A stretch of 64,000 nucleotides of DNA, taken from positions 28,529,489 through 28,593,488 of the forward strand of contig OY759224.1 of the NCBI GenBank assembly GCA_963662175.1, read 5' to 3'. Below are positions 30,978-64,000 of the stretch, in pieces. Position 1 is the first letter of the stretch. Every line of letters starts with the position of its first letter. Source of the stretch: Aradus depressus (lineage: Eukaryota > Arthropoda > Insecta > Hemiptera > Aradidae). Below the pieces are notes generated by a model that was not told where the DNA came from, did not search any database, and saw only the letters and a list, made by a program, of their open reading frames with translations. A program made the translations under genes and the position numbers.

Positions 30978-33112
30978 ACTAATTTATTTATTATTCTAAA
31001 ATTGATGCTCCAAACTACATCAAGCTTTTCAAAAAATTAACATAAATAAAAATATGCATTTAGAAAATAACTGCATAGAAAATCAAAGAATAATTATCTT
31101 TGTAGTTAAGGAAGAATATCGTTGATTTGAGATCAGTATAATGTTCACTTGATGAAGATAATTTGAAAACAAAAAACAAATTGGCCTTCCGTCTTTCTAA
31201 AATATATAAATATAAATTTTATATTATTTTTGTTAACTTTTGACCATTATTCAGGCATTATCAAAACTTATATAACAAAATAAAAACAATTCTATAACCA
31301 TTATAGTTTTATATGGTAGCCACCAAAATTTTGATCAATCAAACATCATGTGACTTGGTAACTAAAATTCAAACAATTACAACACAGTTCTCCAGAGAAT
31401 TAACACTTTTTGACAAGTTTTTGTTGTGAGTTCCCTAACTTGTAATCTGGAAGTTTGGAATTGTTCAGGTTTTTCTATTTTTAGTCTAACAACTTAAAGA
31501 AATAATTTTAAAAAATACTGAAGAATTTTCTTGCAATAAAAAGCAATATATATATATATATATTTTAGAAGGTTTTTAATCTGGGAGATAAACATTTAGG
31601 GTAGGCAAAATTGCGTTATATTATTTAATAAAACATAATAATAATTATAATCTATCTAGTACAATCAGTTGATTAAAAAAAAATATATATATATATTCGA
31701 AAAACCTTCTAAGTCTGTAAAATTTTGCCTCGGAATACACCATACCTGATCGGTTCCAAAATCCAAGATATCAAATTTGTCAGTTTTCACTAAGTACATA
31801 CGGAATGACCCTTAACTAATTTATTTTTATTCTATTCCAAAATATCCTATATTTACACATTTATTTTAATTTTTTTCATTAATTAAAAATAAATAATGAA
31901 ATAGCCAAAACCAATTTTTGTTTTAATATATTTAAAAAAAAAGAGATTAAACAAAATTCTGAAGAAGTCCTTCCCCATCTTCGAACAAGCAAATTGTCTA
32001 TTTAGAGCATCCATTGAAAATAAATTTACGAATTATAAGAATATTTTCATTGTAAATAATTTCTCACAAAAGTGTAACTGTTTGTTTATGTATGTTTACA
32101 GTATCAAAAACTTTACCATAATGAATAGTTGGCAGATTCTAGGATAATAGGCAACTTCTATTTGATAAAAGCTCATAGTCAAATAAACAGATTATAATTT
32201 TCATATTGTCTATAAACAATATTTTTTAACAATTCAAATTCTGATTATTCAAAATTTAAATATTATATATTTTTGTCTTAAGCCACTAAGAAAAACAAAA
32301 AAAAAAAAGAACCAATTTTTAAAACAGGCATGGACAATCTCAATGATCAGACATAAGCTCTTCTTTTAAATTATTAATTACAAAATAATATTAAAATTGA
32401 TCAAAAAAAATAAAATGAGCAAAACGTTTATTTTATTTGGAAAATTGGGTTAATAACTTGGAAATAGTGCCGGTGTCCATAATAAGATCATTATTTCACT
32501 TATATAGTGGCTTCTGAATCATACTAAATATTGTGTCGATACACTCATTACATTCAACGACAGATAACACAGTTTTTGTGTAAGCCTACCCTCTACCCTT
32601 TGGCCGATTTGGCTGAATACAGGTGACGTCCTAGAGAGTTCTGAATACGCATATAAAAGTTCGTATCGTTAAATTTATTGTTTCAGGAATTATCTTGTTC
32701 ACAAAGATTTTTCTTTACAATTTTCCCCGATTTTGTGCTAGAACAGCGAAACTAACTTTTGGGAAATCTTTCGATTGTTCAATATATTTCACTTCATTTT
32801 CTTCAGTATTTTCTCACGTATACTTTCGGAAATAAGATGGTGGACACTTGTTGAAACGCATTTATTCAATTTTTTTTTTTAAACCAAACGCAAGTGTGTA
32901 TAATTTTGAAATCATAATAATATCTATTCAACCATAAACCACCCAAAAGGTTAATATTTTTTTTTCTTGTGGCGCTCAATTGATTGCTAATAAAATTCAC
33001 TATTTTGGGTTTTTCAGACGACGAACACTGATTCCAATAAGGGTTTCATTTTTACAATTTATGTCATGGAACACTAAAAAAACACATTAAGAATTCATTT
33101 TTTAAATATTTT
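30978..33112. repeat. Tandem duplication, copy 2 (2135 bp)
   Basis: Second copy of 28843-30977, directly adjoining. The foldback at 33115 follows 3 bp later. Confidence 0.95.
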
Positions 33113-33114
33113 GA

Positions 33115-33338
33115 ACTATGTTAAACTAAATCGAGGGTCTCTCGTGTAAATAAAAAAACTCAGCGTTTGTCCAACGCTTTGGACATTATTTATTTCCTTC
33201 TTCAGGGCCTTATAATGTCACATGACACAATAAGTGGTGTCATGTGACATTTAAAGGCCCTGAAATAGTTTCTGAAATGTTGGCCAAATACTGAGTTCTA
33301 TATTTACACTACAGAACCTCGACTTCCTTTAACATAGA
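33115..33338. mobile_element. Foldback element with degraded hammerhead-like core
   Basis: Arms of about 100 bp: AACTATGTTAAACTAAATCG ... GTGTAAATA pairs with TATTTACACTACAGAACCTC ... TTAACATAG. The centre contains GTCACATGACAC and GTGTCATGTGAC. On the minus strand of the left arm, CTGAAGA (33205-33199) and AAAGCGTTGG follow in hammerhead order, with GAAA mutated. It begins 3 bp after the tandem duplication ends. Confidence 0.75.
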
Positions 33339-34984
33339 AAATATACTGTAAATCTATCAATCATTAACTCCTTCAATCTTTCAAAACTGCAAGAATGAAC
33401 GTTGGATTTTTTCCTTCCAAGGTATATAATTGATTATTAAAAGAGGATTGCAGTACTGTAGAGCGGCCCATGCCAGTTTTAAATACCTGTACAATTTGCG
33501 GTTATAAGCAATATGAAATGTACAGTTTTTAAACGTATAATACAGTATGGACAATTTGTAAAAAATTACAATTCGATTTTCTCATAAAATAAATAGTACA
33601 TAATGATAATATCAACTTTGAACAATTAAATCAAATAAACAGTCCATAAGATGAAAATTTGTCTATGATGGAGGCTAATGTAAGGTGTATTAACCGCAGT
33701 AAAGATATTTCAGTCGTTGATTTCACCATTTATAAAGACGGCCAATGTTTTCGGAACATACGAAAAAATGCCAACCTCTCCTTCAATTGAGAGGATGTAC
33801 TTTCACCTTACTGATAATATATAGTGGTAACAAGTAGAGAAAAAAAATCATATATGTAACAAATTAATTACAAATTAACAAGACATTAATAAAAAATATT
33901 AAAAACATCCAATTCAATAGTATATTGCACTAAAATGTTGAAAATAAAAACGACATTCAAATTGTACACACATATTTAAAATGTGTTCTCAGAAAAATTT
34001 CGTTTCCCTTTGGAACAATATCACACACATGTTCTTTCTATTAATTACAATAATATGTTACAAGAGATCTTTACATAAAGTGATCTGGATCAGTGATCGA
34101 GCGTCCAAATAAAATTGAGTTCTCTTCGCCATTTTGGATTAAGGAGCCGTACACTTTTCTGGCTAACTCGTCGATCATGCGCCCCAATAAAATATATCCG
34201 AAAGATTATAACGTTAGAAATTAGATTAAAGGCTTCCATTTGGATTATTTTTTTTTTAAATAATATATTTACAGTTATCACGTCATGCATTTCATTTAAA
34301 ATCACATTTATTTATTTTAAAATGATATTTCTTTCACAGAATGACTTCAATTTGCCCTTAAAATTTTGTATTTGTGGAGTGGAAATAGAAAAGATGGTAA
34401 GCACAAAAAAAAAAAAAAAATGAAGCTTTTAATTGGTGTTTATCACCGGAAAAATAGTTCAACTGCCATCTTGACTTCAACGTTCTTATGCAGTGGTCCT
34501 TAACACAATCGCAATGGCGTACTTGCAAGGAATATCATCTTTACATTCAAAGCATATAACAAACTATCAAAAAATGCCAATATAAAAATGTCATCGCTTT
34601 TTTCTTATATAATATATTTATCTTAGTATCACTTCTCACATTTATTTCTTGGTTTTTTAAAAACTAGCAATTATAGACGATTCGGTAAGTATTCTCATCA
34701 TCAGTATCTGAAATATTTTACGTATAATAAAAAAAAAATAACATCGTAAAAGGTTCGTCAGTATTTACAATGACGAAAATACTAACTAATCTATAATTTA
34801 TCTGTTCTTTATGTTAACATTAAAAAAAAAAGACTTCGCTGTATCACTCTTATGCTATGTACATCCCATTATCTTCCCTTTTTTCAATAACAATGATGTA
34901 ACTAATAACAAAGATGAAATGATTGTTAGTTTTATTTAGTCCCTAGTTGTACCCTTAACAGTGATCAACATGAAAAACAGTCGT

Positions 34985-35790
34985 TAGTCAATCACCGACT
35001 ATGTGCTTTCCCCCACCAAGAATTAATCAATTGCGGTTTCGCTCTCCCTCCATCGACCGTTTGGGCTAAATCTCAATATTTGATTTACATAGTTGCTTCT
35101 TAATCCCCATACTAAATTTTGTTTTGATAAATTCATTACACCGCTGAAAATTAATAGGTGTCCTTAGAGGGCTTTGAATTTACATATATATATAAAATTT
35201 CGTAACAATCAGTCCTTAGAGAGTTCTGGATACACTAATAACATTTTTTGTGTAGATACAGTTTTGTGTAGATACAGGTTAGGTTAGGTTTTATGACACA
35301 TGCCCGGGCTTTAACTACGAGGTCATATCGCCTACTACCAGAGCGCTCTTTCGTCACTCTGGTGGACATGAGCCCGACTCTACTGTGGGAGTCCTAAATT
35401 TTGTCTACCCTACATTTTTTATTCATCTAGGGTAGGGGTCTTTAACGAGTACCTGACATCGTACAGGCTCGGGACCATCGCTTAACGTCCCATCCGAAGG
35501 ACGGCGTGCTTAAGTTTATTTAACCTCCCAGATAAAATAAACTAAGGGCCTCGGTCGGGCTACGAACCCACGACCTTGAGCTCAGAAGTCGAACACGCAT
35601 ACCACTGAGCTACCGGCGCCCTCTTTTGTAGATACATTAATTCTACCTATCATAGACACATAGAATTTGTTTTATTAACTTTTTAACAGAAATCAGGACA
35701 TTGGAAAACATGAAAATCCGTTGAAAACTCCGCATCGAATTTCTGATCCATCACAGAACTTCCCCTTTACTTCGTATTGGTGGGGAAGTA
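34985..35790 (-). repeat. TACTTCCCC-family copy with nested SINE
   Basis: Left end AATCACCGACTATGTGCTTT; right end CTTCCCCTTTACTTCGTATT then GGTGGGGAAGTA. A full SINE (35297-35623) sits inside, so the SINE is the younger insertion. Confidence 0.8.
35297..35623 (-). mobile_element. SINE family 1 copy, full length
   Basis: Reverse orientation from ACATGCCCGGGCTTTAACTA to CACTGAGCTACCGGCGCCCT. Little diverged from the copy at 35906, which suggests recent activity. It is nested in a TACTTCCCC-family element. Confidence 0.95.
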
Positions 35791-35905
35791 AAATATAAAT
35801 ATTACACAGGTTCTGTAAAAAGATTTTGATTGAAAAAAAAAGTGATAAAGAACAGATAAATGAGAATTAGTTGTCATTTTTTAAATTTTATACATATTAT
35901 AGGTC

Positions 35906-36236
35906 TATGACTTATGCCCGGGCTTTAACTACGAGGTCATATCGCCTACTAACAGAGCGCTCTTTCGTCACTCTGGTGGACATGAGCCCGACTCTACTTT
36001 GGGAGTTCTAAATTTTGCCTACCCTAAAGTTTTGTTCACCTAGGGCAGGGATCTTTAACGAGTACCTGACATCGTACAGGCCCGGGACCATCGCTTAACG
36101 TCCCATCAGAAGGACGGCGTGCTTAAGTTTATTTTACCTCCCAGATAAAATTAACTAAGGGCCGCGGTCGGGTTACGAACCCAAGTTCTTGAGCTCAGAA
36201 GACAAGTAGGCATACCACTGAGCTACCGGCGCCCTC
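35906..36236 (-). mobile_element. SINE family 1 copy, full length
   Basis: Reverse orientation with intact head complement (ACCACTGAGCTACCGGCGCC). Followed by an (AT)n run. Confidence 0.95.
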
Positions 36237-37464
36237 TATATATATTATATATATATATATTATTTTATAATAACTGGAATACAATTTGTAAATACAGACG
36301 AACATTTTACGATGTTATTTTTGTTGATTCTATGTAAAATATTTCAGATGCTGATGAGAATACTTACCAAAACGTCTAAAATTGCAAGTTTTTGAAAAAA
36401 AAAAACAAAAAAAATAAATGGGAGAAGTGTTGCTGTGATAAATATTTTGAATCTCTTTGTACAACCTGAAAGCTTTTACCATAAAATTTTGCAACCGAAT
36501 TCCTTTCTTAAATCCACTCAAATACATAATTACTTAAACAGAATTACAACTTTCAAAACAGTATCAAAATGCCATCAAGCAGAAATTATTACTAAAAAAA
36601 AAATATATATATATATAATTATTTTAAAATATATAATAATTTTTTTATTTATATACTTACATACATGCAAATAATATGGACGATATTACTAATTACATAG
36701 TAATTATGTAATATGTATTTGCATTAATTATTTATAATAATAAAAATGATGGAATGTATTTGTCCTTTAGAGTCAATATGACATGACCAAATATTATACA
36801 TTCCTTGAACAACAGAATATCACCACTAATGGACTCGGTGTAAAAATCTGTTGAAATCTAAAAACAAACTAATTATTATTATTAATACATATTATTAAAT
36901 TATGTATATCGCAATAATTTACAACTATTTTATACAATTTTTTAAATTTAATTAATTGAATAATGACTACTTTCGAGAATAAATGAACGTAATCAAATAT
37001 AATTATTATTTATTGGCTACAACTTGTATTATCTAATGTTTTTATGGCACTGTAATGTCTCAACAGGAATGCAAAAATCAAACCCAAAAACTAAGTTTTG
37101 TTTTATATATATACTTTTTTTCGAGTAAAATGAGTGATATTCCAAAATACTTATGTAATATTTATATATTTATATGTATACATGTTGATGATACAGAACT
37201 CTCCCAAGACTTGCTTCTCAGACACGCAGCCCAGCCGTCGTCTGGAGGTCTCATCTGGAGTTGAGGTATCTGAATTGGTGAACCCTAAAATAGACACCTG
37301 GAACAAATTAAGAAATGTTTAGGCTTTGCGAATGTAGACTCCTCTTCTCTCCACACTTCTTTCTCTCTTATAGTTTGACAACTTGACAATATTATATTTT
37401 TAGACTATTCTTGTCAAGACGTTTAACAGTATCATTCATTTTTTTTTATATAATCGGGTTAGTG

Positions 37465-37880
37465 GTGAGCGTTGCTAGGGCGAGTTGTGGGTAACATAAC
37501 CACAAAAGGAGGGTACTTCGCATTTGCGTCTTGGTAGCGGGTAGTGTTTGATGGAGGTGTGGTTACATAACCTAACACGGATAACCATAAAGCAAGGTTA
37601 CCTCGCTCCTGTGCCATTGTGGTGAGCAATGGTTAGCGCAGGGTGTGGGGAACTTATAAGTATCATAACCTAACATGGATAGAACACAAAAGAGGTTACC
37701 CCATTCCCTCCTGCACCATAGTGGTGAGCGTTGCTTTTTTGAAAATTAAATTTACAAAACATAAAATTACACTCGAACTTAACGGACGAAAACCTGTAAC
37801 ATCAATTAGGATTTGCAAATATACGCATTGAGATCGTCTTGCAAAAGCTAAGTGAAAGCTTAGAGAAACAAATATCTCAC
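37465..37880. repeat. Diverged tandem repeats and inverse copy of 27440-27620
   Basis: GTGGTGAGCGTTGCT or close variants at 37465, 37620 and 37721, with CATAACCTAACA between them, suggest a diverged tandem array with about 100-155 bp spacing. The segment 37745-37880 is the reverse complement of part of 27440-27620. Confidence 0.6.
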
Positions 37881-38138
37881 TAATTAAATAAATTAAATAT
37901 TATTCGGTCATTTCATTATTTTATTATCCATAATAATAAAAACAATGATAATAATTGATACTGTTTTACGTTTTCACTCAAAAAAATGTTTGTAGTGGGT
38001 CCAAGTCTAATATGGGGATATATAATTTTATATACGGCCCGCGGGATTATAATGTATTTCCAAAGTGGACCGCAAAATCACCGCCAATATTGCTATCTGG
38101 AAGTGTTTTTTTACGAACAGGCCTACAGTTACCATATC

Positions 38139-61376
<23,238 letters not shown>

Positions 61377-61602
61377 TTATAGAAACTCATAATATAGAAA
61401 TATGTAACATACTCGTATATCGCTAGGTGAGTTGAAAAAATTCATATGAGTAATTTTTATAAAAATTCAGTTATGCAGAGAGAATTTCCTCTGCATACTG
61501 ACAAAAGACCATAGTAGAGAAATGACGGGACATCGGCAAAAAAACATTAAGGCGTAGTCAAGGTCCACGCCGTAGATTTTCTGTGAAAACGTCGGGATAA
61601 AA

Positions 61603-61851
61603 TCATTTTTCATTTTCTTTTCGGTGCTGCCGTAGCTCTTGCATTTGCTCGGCACTAGACTTTTTAGGTTTTTTAAATTCCTTTTGATACGAGCTTTCTT
61701 CTGATTTGCGTTTTCTATAATTCCGCGCATATTTACGATTCATATGAGACATCTTTAATTTTTTTGTAATTTTCAATTTAATACCGATTTTTACATATAT
61801 TTCGGCCAATATTTTTATTGTTTGACGTTGAGTCCTAGTAGTGCTCCTCAA
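61603..61851 (-). other. Basic open frame, probably transposon-derived
   Basis: Contains MNRKYARNYRKRKSEES and KKPKKSSAEQMQELRQHRKE, a lysine/arginine-rich repeat style seen near the start of some insect transposon proteins. It is frameshifted near 61610; the rest (to 61467) continues in another frame. No catalytic domain is visible. Confidence 0.35.
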
Positions 61852-62224
61852 GCTCTTTACAATGACACCCGAATCAACGTCCTATCTAAACGCGTTATCA
61901 CGCTACACTAATTTCTAATTTTACACAACGCTAATTTGCAACAATCATCCGCCGGCGCCCACACTAGCCCGATAACGTCACAGGCAAAACAAACACTGCA
62001 CAACAAACACGTACAGACATGCTCTATCCATTGTGACCTCAACCGTTGTTATCGCATTATTAGTCTCGTAGTTATTATCGATTGAAATCTGACGATATTT
62101 TGTAACACAAGAAAGTTTGACCGGCTATCACTGTGCTTAACGAGCGAACAGACGTTTTCACGTCATAATATTTTCAGTTTTGATGTAACAGTTGTAGTTC
62201 AATTTGTGGTGACAAGTTGTATTT

Positions 62225-62540
62225 TTAACCCCCGACGCAAAAGGGGTGTTGTAAATTTGAGGCCTCTTTGTCCGTGTGTGTGTGAGTGTTTGTCTGTGGC
62301 ATCGTAGCTGCAATACAGCTGAAACGATTTCAAAGTTTTTTCGTTTTAAAAACTGGTACTTGCGCGATGGTTCTTAGCCATGTTTGGTGGTATTCGGGTA
62401 TGCCGTCTCCAAGATCTTCAGGTTTCATCAGAACCAGTATCTCGGCCTCTATTACAGCTGGAGACTTGGAGTTTGAGCTCAAATGTTTATAAGGCCGAGT
62501 CCTCCCCCCTAAGTCTTTCAAGCCCCCCCTCCTCCCCCCC
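62225..62540. repeat. Repeat with ACCCCCGACGCAAAAGGGGT motif
   Basis: AACCCCCGACGCAAAAGGGG then TGTTGTAAATTTGAGGCC, (GT)n and GGCATCGTAGCTGCAATACA. This arrangement recurs in insect genomes from memory. The segment CCCC...GGGG can form a small hairpin. Unclassified, no gene. Confidence 0.4.
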
Positions 62541-62645
62541 AAAAAGCCCTCTCCACCAAAGTTTCAGTAAAAAAAAATGAATGAAAAAAAAACCTTTTTT
62601 TTGTATCGGGAATTTTTAAAAAAATTTAATTTAATTTGTTTTGAC

Positions 62646-62921
62646 TGAAGTCCGGGCTTGAACTACCAGGTCATACCGCCTACTACCAGAGCTTTTTTTG
62701 TCGCTGTGGTGAATATGAGCCTGACTCTACAATGGGAGTCCTAAATATTGTGTGCTCAAGTATACGTCATTAACAAGTACCTGACATCCCACAGGCTCAG
62801 GAATATTCCTTAACGTCCCATCCGAAGGACGGCATGCTCAAAGTTTTTTCATCTCCCAAATAAAAAAACTAAGCGCCCCGGCCGGATTTCGAACCGAGGA
62901 TCTTGAGCTCAGCATTACATT
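62646..62921 (-). mobile_element. SINE family 1 copy, partial head
   Basis: Reverse orientation from AAGTCCGGGCTTGAACTACC to GATTTCGAACCGAGGATCTT. Confidence 0.84.
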
Positions 62922-63087
62922 AAAAAAATAATTAACTATATTTTATTCAATGGGAAAATTTATTAAAACAAAATTAATATACCTAAATACGAAACTTTGT
63001 GCAAAAAATACAAAAAAAAATTCTTTCGTGTGCGATCACGGTTACTCCCGTTCGAATGAATACATACTATATATAATTAAATTAACT

Positions 63088-64000
63088 GTTAATAAACCAG
63101 GTGATCCCTCGGTATACAGACCCCTCTGCCTCCTTGATACAGCGGGGAAGGTGCTGGAAGGCATCATCCACGAGAGGTTGCGCGAGCATGTGGAGGCTGG
63201 CCTAACCGACAATCAGTATGGGTTTCGACCAGGGAGGTCAACAACAGATGCAGTGGAAGAGGTGAAGAATCTGGTGTGTGCAGCAATAACCGGGACGCTA
63301 AGGAACCGGAAGCACTGCCTTATGGTCACGTTGGACATCAGCAATGCGTTCAACTCGGCTCGGTGGGACAAGATCTGGGAGAGCCTCTTACGGGACTTCA
63401 AGATCCCCAGGTATCTGATGAAGATCATCAGGAACTACCTAAGCGAGAGGATGCTGTTCGCGGACACCACTGACGGAACCAGGGAATTCAAGGTCACTAC
63501 AGGAGTTCCACAAGGGTCAGTCCTTGGCCCCACACTGTGGAACATCCTGTACAATGGCTTGCTGAGCCTGCCAATGCCAGAAGACCTTACCTTGGTGGCG
63601 TATGCTGACGATGTAGGGATCGTCATAGTGGCTGATGATCTGGAAAACCTGGAACGCAAATTCCAGGCTGCCATGGAGCGGATACACCATTGGATGAGCT
63701 CTGTGGGCCTTTCCCTGGCCATCCACAAGACGGATGCAGTACTCTTCACCGGGAGGAAGGCCAGAACCAACATGTCACTGACCTTCCAGGGTTATACTAT
63801 CGAGACCCAACCGGCAACCAGGTACCTGGGAGTAATGCTGGATCAGAGGCTCACTTTTAGGGAGCACCTCAAATACGTGGGAGCGAAGGCCGCCAGGACA
63901 TCGGCGGCGATTTCGAGAATTCTGCCCAACGTCGGTGGTCCTAGGCAGAGCAGGAGAAGACTGCTGGCAGGAGTCAGCACATCCATCCTTCTGCACGGGG
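63088..64000 (+). mobile_element. R1-clade LINE, reverse transcriptase domain, truncated at both ends
   Basis: An uninterrupted frame runs from about 63088 off the right edge (over 300 codons). It reads NKPGDPSVYRPLCLLDT, GFRPGRSTTDAVEEV, LDISNAFNSARWDKI, TTGVPQGSVLGPTLWNILYN and YADDVGIVIVA, the catalytic Y-A-D-D box of reverse transcriptase. It continues to RYLGVMLDQRLTFREHLKYV, and the pattern is R1-type. The copy starts abruptly inside the domain, as expected of 5' truncation in target-primed reverse transcription. No stop or shift is seen, so the insertion is young. It is antisense to BRSK. Confidence 0.93.

Larger units (their letters stand above)
26187..38138. other. Intergenic region between anoctamin and BRSK
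   Basis: About 12 kb without a convincing gene except the possible exon at 26552-26790. It holds a diverged direct repeat (27208-27470), SINE pieces, a TACTTCCCC-family copy (28500-28754), the 2135-bp tandem duplication (28843-33112), a foldback (33115-33338), another TACTTCCCC copy with a nested SINE (34985-35790), a full SINE (35906-36236) and GT-rich diverged repeats (37465-37735). I see nothing definable in 33340-34980 or 36240-37450 beyond AT-rich sequence. Confidence 0.7.

Noticed and set aside
36240..36262. TATA-rich run as promoter of a gene between the two main genes
   Set aside because: It is a simple (AT)n repeat next to a SINE, with no open frame downstream.
37199..37290. Possible alternative last BRSK exon reading SDTSTPDETSRRRLGCVSEK on the minus strand
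   Set aside because: No clear acceptor in the right phase and no family match; the TGA-terminated exon at 38360-38139 already completes the protein.

Overview
The window is animal nuclear DNA, most likely from an insect. Exons are short with GT-AG introns, introns are AT-rich, and the non-coding space is packed with insect-type transposable elements: Tc1/mariner relics, an R1-clade LINE, a hAT relic and tRNA-headed SINEs. A hemipteran is a reasonable guess but is not shown by the sequence. No prokaryotic feature (operon, ribosome binding site, CRISPR array) is present.

Two protein-coding genes were assembled exon by exon; both lie on the minus strand. The left gene (26186 down to 244) is an anoctamin/TMEM16 membrane protein. 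Fourteen coding exons join without a frame break into 835 residues, and only the C-terminal end lies off the left edge. All six residues expected to bind the two activating calcium ions are present. The right gene (61353 down to 38139) is a BRSK/SAD-type AMPK-related kinase (fly sff). Twelve exons join in frame into 701 residues plus a stop. It starts inside the kinase N-lobe, so the first exons lie beyond the right edge. About 12 kb separate the two genes.

The rest is repeats. (a) A 33-bp minisatellite (431-1545) in the last anoctamin intron seen here. (b) A tRNA-headed SINE family with about 23 copies in both orientations, one of which has an internally amplified 63-bp segment. (c) A second SINE family with a longer tRNA-like head. 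(d) Two non-autonomous Tc1/mariner elements with TA target duplications (2356-3170 and 39334-40300), each with the middle of the transposase missing. (e) Several MITE families. (f) A dispersed family with TACTTCCCC ends and a terminal hairpin. (g) An R1-type reverse transcriptase reading frame running off the right edge. (h) A hAT C-terminal relic.

Four observations stand out. Four foldback elements (18399-18688, 33115-33338, 47211-47438, 49534-50118) carry CTGANGA...GAAA cores like hammerhead ribozymes in their arms, and two are flanked by 12-13 bp direct repeats; this suggests Penelope-like retroelement termini. A 2135-bp segment (28843-30977) is repeated in tandem at 30978-33112 with no difference seen. 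A GC-rich cassette at about 11100-11965 inside an anoctamin intron has a TATA box, a 45-bp palindrome and two extensively overlapping reading frames, and looks like a piece of a compact DNA virus or similar element. A foldback of about 2.2 kb (53055-55255) has arms of about 750 bp whose relatives occur twice more nearby.
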